Of a stretch of 64,000 nucleotides of DNA, positions 37,443-48,208 are shown piece by piece (positions within the stretch are counted from its first letter, which is position 1; every line of letters begins with the position of its first letter). The stretch is from Oxyruncus cristatus. Taxonomy: Eukaryota; Chordata; Aves; Passeriformes; Cotingidae. Below the pieces are notes generated by a model. The model was not told the origin of the DNA, did no database searches, and was given only the letters and a program-made list of their open reading frames with translations. The stretch spans positions 325 to 64,324 of the forward strand of contig VXAY01001039.1 in assembly GCA_013399855.1 (NCBI GenBank), written 5' to 3'. Position numbers and translations under genes: made by a program.

Positions 37443-38545
37443 CTCAAAAGAGCCAAAGCAGGAGTTAATTCCTATGGAAAATACATAGAATTAGTAAAGA
37501 AAGAATATTCCATATTAAGGTTAATGTGAAACCTGGTTTCCCCGTACAGCTGTGTTGAGCTAGGACACCAATACAGCCTGTCAAATGCTTTGTCAAAATA
37601 GGTTATGCTGCTACAAGTCTGCTACACATTTCTGCAGGAGTGTCTTTCAAGAACTGTTCTGTTGGAGCCACATCAAACTAAGCTTTTCAAACCTATTAAA
37701 GATATGACTTCTCAGTGTGGTTAATTATCAAGCTATGGGAAGAATCTAACTTTTTACCCTCAATCATTTCGATTGCAAAGACATTAATAAAAAAAATCGT
37801 AGAAATTATATTTAATGATAGAATACCCCTCTCCTCCTTCCTCCCTCACTTCCCCCCAGTCCCAATCAGAATTAGTCTTGCTCCACCAACTTTATGAAGT
37901 TAGTGCTCATACAGACAGTAGTCCTGGCAAATAGCTTCAGAATTACTATGAAAAGTTTAAAAGCCTTAACTATCACTGTTCTGGATCCTTCAGAAGTGGT
38001 ACCTAATGCCACAACAAAACTTTCTTTCTTGATTTCAAAAGAATGCAGGGCCAAACCTACTGGGAATAATGTTTTCCTGCTAATTCTACTTATACTACAT
38101 ATTAGGTAGCATAAAATGAACTACAGGGATTGTTAATGCTCTCTACAACACTGGTATCTTTGAACGTGAAATGAACTCAAAATTAAAAACAAAATTTTAA
38201 AACCCTAACAGCATTTCAAAATTCTAATGTATTTTTTATATACTGCAAACTATGTTGTAATACATACTGTATTCTGATACATTCTAAATACAATGAATAC
38301 ATAATATAGCTCCTAATGGGAAGTTTTGCTTACCAGATATGATTCTGTCTTGATAAAAACCCCACACTACTATGCATAAAAATCTCTTGTTAAAATACTG
38401 TTGGAATAATAATGTACACACACAAAAAATACCCATTAGCATTAGTGCTTTTCTTATTATAGCTAATGGCAAACCCTCATTGATTACAACAGGAGTTCTT
38501 TTCAGAGAGCTTTTCTGCCTACTTTTACTGCAGGCCAAATTATAC

Positions 38546-38663
38546 CTCTGTAATCTCTGGAACCCTTAGTATTTTCCATTGCCACATCAACAGCTGCCAG
38601 CTTTTTTTCAAGTGCCTGAGTCTCTGCCGATGTCCCCAGCCAGCTCGCTCCACGGGGCCACAT
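38546..38663 (-). other. Candidate minus-strand exon, unidentified
   Basis: On the minus strand, an acceptor-like TGTATATTTCAG leads into 118 bases open in phase 0, ending at ACAGAG followed by GTATAA. The product (39 codons plus one base) contains an Ala/Glu/Lys-rich part around AETQALEKKLAAVDVAMENT that looks helical. Another frame is also open over this stretch. Its phase fits the minus-strand candidate at 40,656. This interval also looks like conserved non-coding DNA, which would explain its non-random appearance equally well. Confidence 0.2.
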
Positions 38664-38729
38664 CTGAAATATACACATTCTGCTGTTTGAATTGTCATTT
38701 CCCTCCCATCTAATGACAAATCTCTGCAG

Positions 38730-38776
38730 GTATTTATACCAGTCAAATGGAAGATGTACAGAACATGGATATTTAG
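38730..38776 (+). other. Weak candidate plus-strand exon 2 of chain
   Basis: The acceptor (CAAATCTCTGCAG ending 38,729) is good; the donor (TTTAG then GTGTAA at 38,777) is poor. The 47 bases are open with one leading base, 15 codons and one trailing base, which fits both the 36,939 and 39,128 segments. The frame stays open well past the donor. It is included because of phase fit only. Confidence 0.1.
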
Positions 38777-38819
38777 GTGTAAATGTCTGCATACAGTTCA
38801 TTTTTGGGATAATAAATCA

Positions 38820-39115
38820 ATTTAATAAACATCAGTGACAAGCCTGTTTTAACTAAATCAAGATTAATTACTAAAATGCTGCATAATAATAAAGCCACCA
38901 GTTGAAACTAGATAATGTTTGTTTTAAAACATGCTTTCTGTTAATTTGATTCCAATCTGTTTTGATTAGGTACCATGTAAGGGCCTGGAAGGACAGCAGA
39001 TGACTCTTTTCCACATGTAGATAAACAATGCACGTTGTTTGCCATTTGTCATACTTTCTAATTAAAGATGCTTAAATTATGGCTCATTATTTTTACTTTC
39101 GATGAGTTTGAAGAA
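38820..39115. promoter_or_regulatory. Candidate conserved regulatory block
   Basis: Dense AT-rich transcription-factor-like motifs: AAGATTAATTACTAAAATGC, TAATTTGATTCCAATC, TTTTGATTAGG, GATAAACAATG (forkhead/SOX-like), CTAATTAAAGATGC and TTATGGCTCATTA. No simple repeats interrupt them. This is the most enhancer-like block in the window by eye. It lies between two candidate exon segments, so part of the signal could be splicing-related. Confidence 0.32.
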
Positions 39116-39127
39116 GGGGATTTTCAG

Positions 39128-39227
39128 TTGGTTCACATGGAGATACTGAATTCCTAAACTTCCTACCTGTCAGAATCAGTTGTTTTCCAAAAGTGCAATT
39201 TTCCTGTTTTCATGGTCACTTACTCAG
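39128..39227 (+). other. Candidate plus-strand exon 3 of chain
   Basis: GGGATTTTCAG ends at 39,127 as acceptor, and CTCAG followed by GTAAGATA at 39,228 is a strong donor. One frame is open: two leading bases, 32 codons, two trailing bases. The product starts GSHGDTEFLNFLPVRISCF and is otherwise Phe/Cys/His-rich. No domain recognised. The trailing AG plus the first base of the 45,551 segment would give Arg. The pyrimidine tract is purine-rich upstream, which weakens the acceptor. Confidence 0.2.
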
Positions 39228-39318
39228 GTAAGATAGCCACAATATTACAGTTCATGTAACCAAATGCAGCTATACACAAAATAGCATGTATTTTTAAAAT
39301 TGTAATAGATCCTGGAGT

Positions 39319-39430
39319 AAAAAAAAAAAAANNNNNNNNNNNNNNNNNNNNNNNNNNNNNNNNNNNNNNNNNNNNNNNNNNNNNNNNNNNNNNNNNNNNN
39401 NNNNNNNNNNNNNNNNAAAAAAAAAAAAAA
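39319..39430. other. Assembly gap of 85 N inside a poly-A run
   Basis: Thirteen adenines precede the gap (39,319-39,331) and fourteen follow it (39,417-39,430). The gap itself is 39,332-39,416. Adenine on both sides suggests the missing sequence is a long poly-A or A-rich low-complexity tract that the assembler could not cross. The stated gap length may be an estimate. The X-containing minus-strand frame here is an artefact. Confidence 0.95.
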
Positions 39431-40655
39431 GATAAAATATTTCAAAAATCACTTCCTTTAGTGTGTTTCTAAATTGAAAAGGTTTTCAATAAAAATATAC
39501 AAAAAGATTTACACAAGTTTACAGGGAAAGTGCCATTTGAGATCTCATCCAAACTTCATCTGATGGCTATAGATGTAGACATACATCCTGTTTCAGATTG
39601 GGGTCTGGGATACCTGCTTTAAAAGAAGATGCAAGGAGCTATCTACATGTATGGGAAGTTCTGAAGAAAAAAAAAAATGCCTCTAATGCTAATTACTTTC
39701 CAGGTTCTGCTAAACTCTTGGCCATGAATTATTTCTCATTTAGTTTGCCCTGCCAGAGAAAAGCACTGATTATGGCAAATTCCTCCTGTCTTGATGCTCT
39801 GTGCTAAAGTTTTTGTACTCTTTTCATTCGTTATCCTGAGTGAAATAGCCAATATTTTGCTTTTTATTTGTTAGCAATTCAGCTTCTCCCATTTCTCTGA
39901 AGATGACAATAAGTTTGTTATTACAATGAAGTGATAAAATGTACAGTCCTTTTTCAGGTATGGTGCATCACTTACAGTGATGCCAGCTGGAGATGCCAAA
40001 GGTACCATTAAACCAAAGAGGGGGAAAACTCAACAAAGCTGCAAAACAACAAGGAAGATACATTTTCTGATATTATTATTTAATCTCTTTTAATAAGGTA
40101 TGTGTTCAGTGAGCTGAGCCAGAACAAATACTATTGCCAAACTTCAGCTACCTCAAAAAAAAAATCTATTATCATCAAAGAGACAGTCACAGCTTTACCA
40201 GTGAAGCCTGCAAGAATAATGTACCTTGTATAAAGATTTGTTTTTTTAAGCAGTTACCAGATAAAGAGTTGAAGTTATTATCAAATCGATACGGCTGCTG
40301 ACATAAAGTATGCAGACAATTATTTCAGTACTGGCTATATTTCTCACATACAGTATTTAAGCATGATAGTTGCTCTTTTCTTTTTGATGCCTCTGTGTGA
40401 TTGTCATAAATATTATTATTAACTATGCAAAGCAGCATATAACCTTGTTGGATTCAGTTTGCAAAGAGCTGGCTCACACAGTTTTATTATTATTATTTGT
40501 TATATATTCTGTATAAATTCATATTTACCTGCCTTGTTTTCTTCACATTCCATTAGGTGCTTCTGCAGAGCCTCAAAAACTCAGTGCTCAGTTGCCTGCT
40601 GTCTCACTGAAATAAGAATAAGAAGCCTTGGGAATACATGATACAGGAAACCCAC

Positions 40656-40776
40656 TTGTGGAGTCAATAGCTTAAAATCTGCTTCATTTGGAGGTGCATG
40701 AAGTTCACATTCAACAGTCACTGATGCTCCAAAGATCCATTTGTAAAACCAAGTCTGCTCTTCATCCCCATAAATC
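40656..40776 (-). other. Candidate minus-strand exon, unidentified
   Basis: On the minus strand ATTCATTGCTACAG gives an acceptor before 40,776, and CCACAA followed by GTGGGT a fair donor at 40,655. The frame between is open for one base plus 40 codons. The product is acidic and aromatic at its start (YGDEEQTWFYKWIFGA), followed by a beta-like stretch with VTVECELHAPP, and reads like a folded-protein fragment. It joins the minus-strand 38,663 segment in phase 0. I do not recognise the family. Confidence 0.25.
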
Positions 40777-41562
40777 CTGTAGCAATGAATAGCATAAATG
40801 TTACTTTTTTTGCTGTACAAAAAAAATTAGTTCTTTTGTTTGCTTGAAACACAAAAGTATCTTAGGATGGCTCTTATATCTACACACATGCAGAATTAAA
40901 CTGTTAGCTATGAATTACACAAGGTACACATACATATTTCTTTTCTCCTTTTATATTGCTTTGCTTTTGCCATCCTACAACTCCCTGTAGTTGACTTTTG
41001 AGCTGATCACCTTGAAAAACTTTGGTCACCCCACTTTTTCTCTCTTTTATAGACAACAGGAATATGCTACTGGCAACCCCCTTCTGATGGAAAATTAAGC
41101 ATTTACTCCTCCAATTATGTTTTCTGTTATTTGGCTCTTAATTCCTGGACTATTCCATTCATTCCAGAGTTAATAAACTGCCCTTATAGACCTCACAAAG
41201 GACCTTCTTTGCTGCTTTCCTAAAACCCTAGTATGTACTAATAATTTTACATTCTTATCTCACAAGGCCCTTGGCAGTGTTAACAAACACAGAGGCGTGA
41301 GGGTTTGCCATCCCTTTTATGAAGGTTCTTTCACCTCTTCTCTAGTATATGTCAGCTACCTGTGTGTCTACTAATTGCATTCTTTATTACAGTTTCTAAT
41401 AATCTGCATAGCATGCAAATCAACTTGTAGTCAACCCTAGATGCAAGTGGTAGACATCCCAGCTGTGTTTCTGGTAATGTTTTGGGGAACTGGTAACATA
41501 CCACATTGCTCCACCACAATTTTGATGTAATGTCTTTTTGAACATGAAGGTAAATAATATCA

Positions 41563-41609
41563 GATCCTGATACTGGAAGATTTCTGATCTTGACACTGGA
41601 AGAATTTCT
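41563..41609. repeat. 23/24-bp tandem duplication
   Basis: GATCCTGATACTGGAAGATT (41,563) and GATCTTGACACTGGAAGAAT (41,586) are adjacent diverged copies of one unit, and both sides are flanked by TAAATAA-type sequence. The duplication lies inside a 130-codon minus-strand frame (41,352-41,744), giving it an internal repeat; I do not think the frame is coding. Confidence 0.75.
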
Positions 41610-42197
41610 GTAAATAACACCTCTTTTATGGTGTCTTAAGTTTAATATTTCTCCAATTAATGCCTGGTTAAAAGAAAAAAAAGTACTGCTGGAAGAACTT
41701 TTTTGATCACCTTCTCCCTGAATACTGATGCAACCAATATACACAGTTTTTTTAGCAATGGCTTTTTATCTTCCCTGACTGCTCTTTTTATACCCTGGAT
41801 CAACAGTCTGCTCCAAACAGCTCTCTCAAAATCTTCCTAAGTTCTGATGTGATAAACCCAGATTTTGTTGCAAGTTTCCATATCTCTAACAGAATACCCC
41901 AGTTTTAGCTTTAACTAGCAATATTCATGGTTGCTTGCAAGGAAATAATGTCTACTTGGGAGGACTGTTTTTTCGGTTTTGTATTTTTTATTTCTTAGTT
42001 ACTTCCTCTACGTGGCTGCGCAATCATGTTGGCCTTTGAAGGTCATTAAAATAAAATAAAATTCTACTGCAGTGGGTTAGTCTCAAAATTTCTCCTTAAA
42101 AAGAAATTCTTCTTAATAGAATATATCTGCTAGATCTTGAACTAGTATATCTCACTTCAAAATGGCAAGTCCCAGCACAGTATGGAATGCCATATCC

Positions 42198-42240
42198 CAC
42201 ATTATGCTCATCATGCCATTTATGTAAATGTCATAATGTG
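42198..42240. repeat. Nested foldback sequence
   Basis: CACATTATG at 42198-42206 pairs exactly with CATAATGTG at 42232-42240. Between them CATTTA (42217-42222) pairs with TAAATG (42225-42230). The result is an outer 9-bp stem and inner 6-bp stem separated by an unpaired bulge. It is too short and bulged for a confident microRNA call. Confidence 0.6.
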
Positions 42241-43713
42241 CTGTGAAACAGTGCATTGTTTTATTTTTAATAAACAAAACATTTCTTTAATGGGATACAC
42301 GTAGACATCTCTTATCTGATTTATTGGATATTTGCGATAGAAGTGAACACCAAATACAATGAAACCATGAAATACGGGGAAGAAGAAAAACAGATAAGCA
42401 TTCAGTGTACTAATTAGAGGAGCAGCTATTTTCTGGATATGTCTCTTAGCCTGGAATCATTTTTGTAGGATATTCAAAACAGATGCTCTTTTAATTAGAA
42501 GCAGAAAATCTGAGTTTCAGCTAGCAACACCCAAGAGTACGCTTGACTGTATTGGAGATAAAACACAAACTTTACGTAAGTTCTACCACCTTCTGTTATG
42601 TAAATGTCTACTTATGTATACATCTGCTAGATGGCATCAGCTCAGTCAGAATATGTGCCTCTCCCTGTGACTGTAACAGTCTCCCCTGAACAGAGGAGGG
42701 GCTACTAATCAATAAAATGGCATGAGCTGCTGCTCTTGAACAACAGTGGTTGAGACCTGCAGCCTTTTAAACAGTGGATCCTGGATTCTAGTGCTTGTGC
42801 TGTTTATATGCAATTTAGTTAGCTGTTGCTGTCTATGACTATTTACAGAAACAGATTTATTACTATGAGTGTGTTATGAAGAGAGAAGATCCAGCCTGAT
42901 AGGAAGAAAAATATTAATTCCATTGAGTTCAAAAACATCTCCTATAACCTCCTTGTACTTCTCTCTTTTTTATAGTCACAACAGCACTGATAGATGCCTA
43001 AGAATACCTAAGCCAGAATAAACCTCAGTAGAGAACTCAAAATGAAATGTGACCTCTCAAAATTGTTAATTCTATGACAGCAAAAATACAATAGCACCAA
43101 ATTGCAAATGACAACTTCACAGACATAAAGAAACCAAACCCATATTATCACCACAGGTCATTCCATGTCTAAATGTGGACAACAAGAATAAGGAAATGGC
43201 ACAGCCTTGTTTACAATACTGTCTCTTAAGGTTTGGGCAGCCATTCCAAAAATAATAGCCAGCAAGTCATAATAAAAAGTATGGCCTGGACCTTAACTCC
43301 TTTTGGCCCTTCATAAGGTAAAAGTTAAGTATAGCAGTTTTATTCCTTCACATTGCAGGGCTGTCCATGACAACGTAGTTACAACAATTCTTATCTTCTA
43401 CATTGTTTTGACTGCCTGAAGTTGCACTCTGTTCATCACATTTCTAAAGGCAGAAATACCCAGATGTTTTAACCTTCCCTGGTCCAAGGCTCGGTTGGAA
43501 TCTGCAAGGTAAGCGTGCAAGAGGTAACCTGTTGGTTTAAATGACACAATTGATCATGAAACTTAACTAAGCTTATCCAAGAGCCAGTATCTTAAATATT
43601 GAGAGGCCTAGAATCACTGATTTCTATCAAAGACTGGTTAGCTCTGAAAAAAGGGAAAGACTACTTTTTCTTAAGCTCTTAGTTACTTTACAGAACAAGA
43701 AGAGAAAAAAGAT

Positions 43714-44004
43714 CTAATGGAATAGGGCTTTAATTGGCTCACCAGTGCTAATGAGACCTGTGGTAATTAGCTTGCTCAATACTTTCTCTCTGGATTTAAA
43801 TAAAAATGTTGGGTGTTTAGACTGTCCTGCCATATTCAACATATGTACCATATCCAGACTAGCTTGCAGACCGTGGCCCTCAGCAGACCACAAGACATCT
43901 GAACTCAGACTGTAGCTGCTTGTTACTATAGAGAGGACAGTGTGGGAGGCAAGCTGTACAGTTTTAAATAGGTCTTTAAGACCTAGAAAAAAAGCCTGAG
44001 TCAA
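43714..44004. other. Unique, possibly conserved block; 96-codon minus frame
   Basis: The plus strand holds CTAATGAGACC and GGTAATTAGCTTGCTC with homeodomain cores, in non-repetitive sequence. On the minus strand a 96-codon frame runs through the whole block, its product Ser/Leu-rich without a recognisable motif. A strong plus-strand donor (GTAAGCG) lies upstream at 43,510. Regulatory DNA seems the more likely explanation than coding, but neither is shown. Confidence 0.2.
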
Positions 44005-44744
44005 CTGCAGAGAACAGGGAGAGTGAAGGGAAGGAAAACTGATATAGTGAGATGCATAAGCAGATTGGCAAGACTTGTGACAGTTGGTGCTTTCCTTAGA
44101 GCTTCAGCTTTCAGAATTAAGGGTCCAAGGAGAGAGATTGATTTAATTTAATATTAGAATACTTCTAGCTCCTGTCCAGGTCATTTCAACGTTAAATTTC
44201 TAACAGCCTCTCTGAAATTACACATAAGTGAAAACAGTGAATCCTTTAGAAAGGGGATAAAAATTCAGAAGATGTGTCATTTATACAACTTAGCTGCTGA
44301 GAAATAAAACTTGCTTTTCATAAATGTGGTCATGTTTTGAGTTTCAGTACTACTTTGACAAAATAACATGGAAGTATCAAAGGAACCAGGAAGGTTGTGG
44401 AGCACAGAAAGCTAAATGGTAATAAGAAAATATGATTTTTTCCTTCTATTGTAGCTGCCTTGGTATGTAATATTTAAAAGCTAGCTTCAAATTGCATAAT
44501 GTCCTCCAAAGTGAATTTAGAAATCATTGTAGTTGGGGCTGGAAGTTGGAAGGTGAACTGTAAATGTGTTCTTAGCAAGGAATGACTTGAACTTTTCTTA
44601 AGTAAAAATATTTTCCTTTTAGAATTCGGATAAATAAGTCCTGAATATATCCACGGTTGCCTGCTGATCACTAGGACAGCTCTAAGGATCCTCAAGCACT
44701 CTGCAAACACAAATGCTTTCAGTCACACACAGAAGTTGCAAACC

Positions 44745-44870
44745 CAGCCTCATAGCTACATTACAGAACAATAAATGGTGGTCTGGGCACACCACATGCC
44801 AAGCTCAAGGTCACACGGGAAAGGAGGAACAGATCTTGGAATAAACCAGAACAAGCCTATAATTCCTGGT
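44745..44870 (-). repeat. Probable MIR-type SINE remnant
   Basis: The plus strand contains GCTCAAGGTCACACGGGAAA followed by GGAGGAACAGATCTTGGAAT and a CTGGTCCCTC-like end. This parallels the complement of MIR from its CCAAGGTCACACAGCTAGTA core through the GGGATTCGAACCC box. The match is colinear over about 90 bases with many changes, as expected of an old copy. Confidence 0.45.
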
Positions 44871-45159
44871 CCCTCTTGGTTGGCATTCTTTCCTATTCCT
44901 ATGCTCGAGTCTGATGACTGTACAGCACTGTAAATACCAACCAGTCCTTCAGTACAGAAGGACAGGGTTTGCTTTAATGCTATTTTTAGTTAAGCAGATC
45001 CCACTTTTAAATCTGCAACGCCTTCATTTTCAATATCGTGATTATGTTTAATGTTCCATAGGAAGATGAGGGGATTAGTATGAATCAGAAAGCACAATGC
45101 AGCGTAGGCAGTACCACGCTGCCTTCTGAAACACCAGCACACAGCAAGCAGGAGCTTCG

Positions 45160-45480
45160 GTGGGGGCTTTACACGGGTAAAAGGCATTAGGCAGCTGGAC
45201 GTGTCAGCTGGGTGCCTCATCAGGCAGCTGGTACGAGTAGAAGGTCAAGAGCGCATTTACTGTTTACTGAATTTGTAAATTACTAATTATTCAGCTCACT
45301 AAGCAAGGCAGGCTCATCGCCTGCGCGTGATATTCCCCCTCCCATCAAGTCTAAGCGCATATGGAAGAGTAGGAATTCTCAGCTATATTTTGATAGATGG
45401 AAGCCATTAAAGTGCCATAATAAAGGGCATAAAGAGCTATAATGGGTAGGTCACTAGTAAGCATAAGCACACTTCCATGT
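45160..45480. promoter_or_regulatory. Candidate conserved regulatory block with CpGs
   Basis: Several CpGs (near 45,158-45,256 and 45,319-45,357) occur here, which is unusual for this window. They accompany AATTACTAATTATTCAGC, GCCATAATAAAGGGCATAAA (HOX/CDX-like) and two CAGCTG E-boxes. The sequence is unique and compact. Regulatory function is inference. Confidence 0.3.
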
Positions 45481-45550
45481 TTGTCAGAGAACAGGTGTAG
45501 AAGATGAAGTCCAGCTGAGCACGGAAAACAGCAGTTCTCTGTGTCCGCAG

Positions 45551-45584
45551 AGAGTTTGGGCGTTGCCTTGCTAACCAGAAAATG
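45551..45584 (+). other. Candidate short exon 4 of chain
   Basis: TTCTCTGTGTCCGCAG ending at 45,550 is one of the best acceptors in the window, and AAAATG followed by GTAAGAGG at 45,585 is a good donor. Between lie 34 bases, with one leading base and 11 codons ending in phase 0. Being open means little at this length. It is kept because both splice sites are strong and the phase fits 39,227 and 46,947. Confidence 0.18.
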
Positions 45585-46946
45585 GTAAGAGGTGATGTCT
45601 GTCCGTGGGAAGCAGTGGTCTAGGAGGAGTTAAAGAGGGAACTTCGCTCACATTCCAGTGTGGGAGACAGAGACAGGAGCCAAACAGACACCATCTTGGA
45701 ACTGGGGAGATTTCAGAGCTACTGGCCAGCAGAAATTGTGAGGGCTAAGCCACAAGGAAGGAGACTACCAAGGAAGTAAGGAAATTGTCTGCAACATGAG
45801 GGTCAGAAAAAAAAAATTACACGGTGAGCCTTGAACCAAGAAAAGAGATTGGTTCTTCCTGTCCTGTCTGTCAGCAAGAGAAATGATTTTGGAAATAAGC
45901 TATTAAAGAATTCGTAAGAAAGGGACCTGAAATGGAGTGTACCATCATCACGACTTGAAATTGGAATGAACTTTTATGTCTTAGTGCACTTAGACTGGGG
46001 CAGTTAAAGATCGCTGACATAAGGATGCTTGTGGTACCTTCAACTGAATAAACACAAAAGAAAGGAAAACTTGGGGAAACTATATCTAGTTCTTAGCTTG
46101 AAGTCACTTACATCAGCTAAGTGGCCAAGCAGGCATGCCTTCCCCTCCAAAAGTGTATCCTTGTACAGGGAAATATCTGCCACAAGAAGAACCGAAATGT
46201 GATACTTCTGGAGTGAACAGGTTAAAGGATACCTCTCCTGCCCAGTCTTTGGTTGCTGCAATATCTACCAAGACACTTTATGAAAAGGGAAAAAAGATTA
46301 ACCTCTGCCTGTACTTGACTGCTCAGGCAAGGCTAGGGGTGAAGATTAACAAGTTACCAGATCTTCCCAGACTAAAGATAAGGAGGGTCATACAGAAAGC
46401 TCAAGAATAGAGGAATTATAGCTAAAGTCAGTGGAAATAAGGATCAATATAGCAGATGAATGAGACTGTGTTTTCCAGATTAGAAAAACAGAAGGAAATC
46501 CTCTAGGTGACAGGATGGACATGAAAACAAACAAAATTTAAAAACCTTAAAATGCTTAATTCAGTATGAAGAAACAAGGCAGAAATGAAAATCAGTCATT
46601 AAGTCCAACACAGAGACTGTGAATAAATTGTACCATTTCAGAAGTTCTACACCAAGACAGTTTCAAGCATGCCACTCAATCTATACGTATCACTAGAAGC
46701 CAGGCTTCATAGGCAGTGTTCAGACACTGGAAGCACAGGAAGTGAAGTAATAAATTGGTGACAGGAAAATGAAGAGTATTCTGCTAGATATGGCAAAAAG
46801 AGATGGGTTTTGTGATGGCAACTTTTATTTTTTGATTCTGGCTCAGATAGTCCTGCATCAGAAAAGGGATATAAACCTGAGATGAGGTGACTGAAATGAC
46901 AACACTAAGTAGCTTTCTTTTTCTTTTTCCCTTTCCTCATTTTTAG

Positions 46947-47083
46947 AGTTGGACTACTTCAATAGAGACTTCCATGGAGACAGTTCAAGACTTTTTCATT
47001 CGATTTTCATTTGATTTCCAGACCCTGCATTATCCTAAAATGCATGAAATTGCATCTGACATTTTGAAAGACTTGTTTCAAAA
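46947..47083 (+). other. Best candidate plus-strand exon, chain 5
   Basis: A pyrimidine-rich tract from 46,917 ending TTTTTAG at 46,946 is a strong acceptor, and CAAAA followed by GTAAGAGG at 47,084 is a good donor. The 137 bases are open in one frame (45 codons plus two bases, phase 0 start); I saw stops in both other frames. The product is amphipathic and protein-like, with METVQDFFIRFSFDF and ending HEIASDILKDLFQ, suggesting two helices. No family recognised. It can be extended in frame on both sides through 45,584 and 48,144. Confidence 0.3.
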
Positions 47084-47551
47084 GTAAGAGGCACTACTGG
47101 CTTCTCAAAGCATTTCATGCAGCTCAGTTTCCATTGGACAGATCCTTTCACCAAGGTGCTGCCAAAGCATATCTCGAGTCTTGCAGCAAACAGAAAATGC
47201 ATACACATACGCTGTTCTAGAGTATATGTGGAGCTGTTCCTCTAAGCCTTCTCAATATAATTTATGATACTAATGTGTATCTCAAGGTTTTCTGTAGGTG
47301 CTGTTGCAAGTTATCATCCCATGTTTCCCTGGTTTCCTACCATGGCACTGTGGCAGGTAACCTTGGTGAGGTTTGAACAGTCCTGCTGTTAAGAACATTT
47401 GAAAAACTCCAGTCATGATGAGACATGCTGAGTAGTATATACACAGTACTTGCAAACTGTTGTTCATAATCAGCATTAGGATACTCACGGGGTAGCTGCA
47501 CACAGGTCAGCAGGGCATTAACTCAGTATGGGAGCTGACTCTGAGTCACTT

Positions 47552-47578
47552 GGAGAAAGAGGAGGGAGGGAGGGAGAG
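47552..47578. repeat. GGGA purine tract
   Basis: A GGAGGGAGGGAGGGAGAG run within 27 purines. It has three GGG runs and one GG, close to but just short of a canonical G-quadruplex motif. Confidence 0.75.
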
Positions 47579-48143
47579 CAGTGGCTCACATTCTATCTAA
47601 TTAGAGAAAAGTTTTATTTTTACTACTGCTTTAAAAGTTGTCAGGTTATAAAAGAAATAACATTGCCAAAAAAGTACTAAAGAGGACTATGGGACAAATT
47701 AAACTGGCAGAACTACTGTGGAATATAGTGCAACACAGCATTATAAGAGGCACAAAGGCAGGCAACTATTTCCTATATACAAGTACGGCTAGAAATTGCT
47801 TCTCCCTTGTTTTCACTGTCTCCCAACCAGAAAAGGGCTAGGGAAAATCTAGACAGAGATGAACACCACAGTTACCAGGCAGTTTCCATATATCCCTTGA
47901 GTCTGAGCAGTGACTTGACTCCCTTGTGCATGTCACCTTTTTTTTTTCCAAAATATATTTCATCTCAGTTCATCTTCTAAGCTTAACAGAACAACTAAGA
48001 AGTGACACTTAAAAGTGAAAAGCAGATTTAGAGAACCTCAAAATCTCTAAATGCAAAATGTGATGTATTAAGTTGCAATGCTTTTAGCACATCTTTTCAG
48101 CATATTATACATGTGCTATAGTTTTGATCTGCTTTCTACAGAG

Positions 48144-48208
48144 GAAGATCAGTCACTTCCATCACAGACTGGAAGCTTCTTTTGGAAAAGAATGGGCAAT
48201 TCTTTTCA
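48144..48208 (+). other. Candidate exon 6 of chain
   Basis: CTTTCTACAGAG precedes the segment. The usual CAG acceptor would start the exon at 48,142, but only use of the second AG (start 48,144) keeps the frame of the 46,947 segment. The donor TTTTCA then GTGAGA at 48,209 is good. The product contains HHRLEASFGKEWAILF. The need for the second AG of a tandem pair is a weakness. The same frame also stays open to a stop at 48,372. Confidence 0.2.

Noticed and set aside
41352..41744. 130-codon minus-strand ORF
   Set aside because: Contains a nucleotide-level tandem duplication and low-complexity Ser/Phe parts, and no splice sites or motif were recognised.
43456..43509. Segment ending at a strong GTAAGCG donor
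   Set aside because: The only open reading is about 18 codons and the acceptor (AAAGGCAG) lacks a pyrimidine tract.
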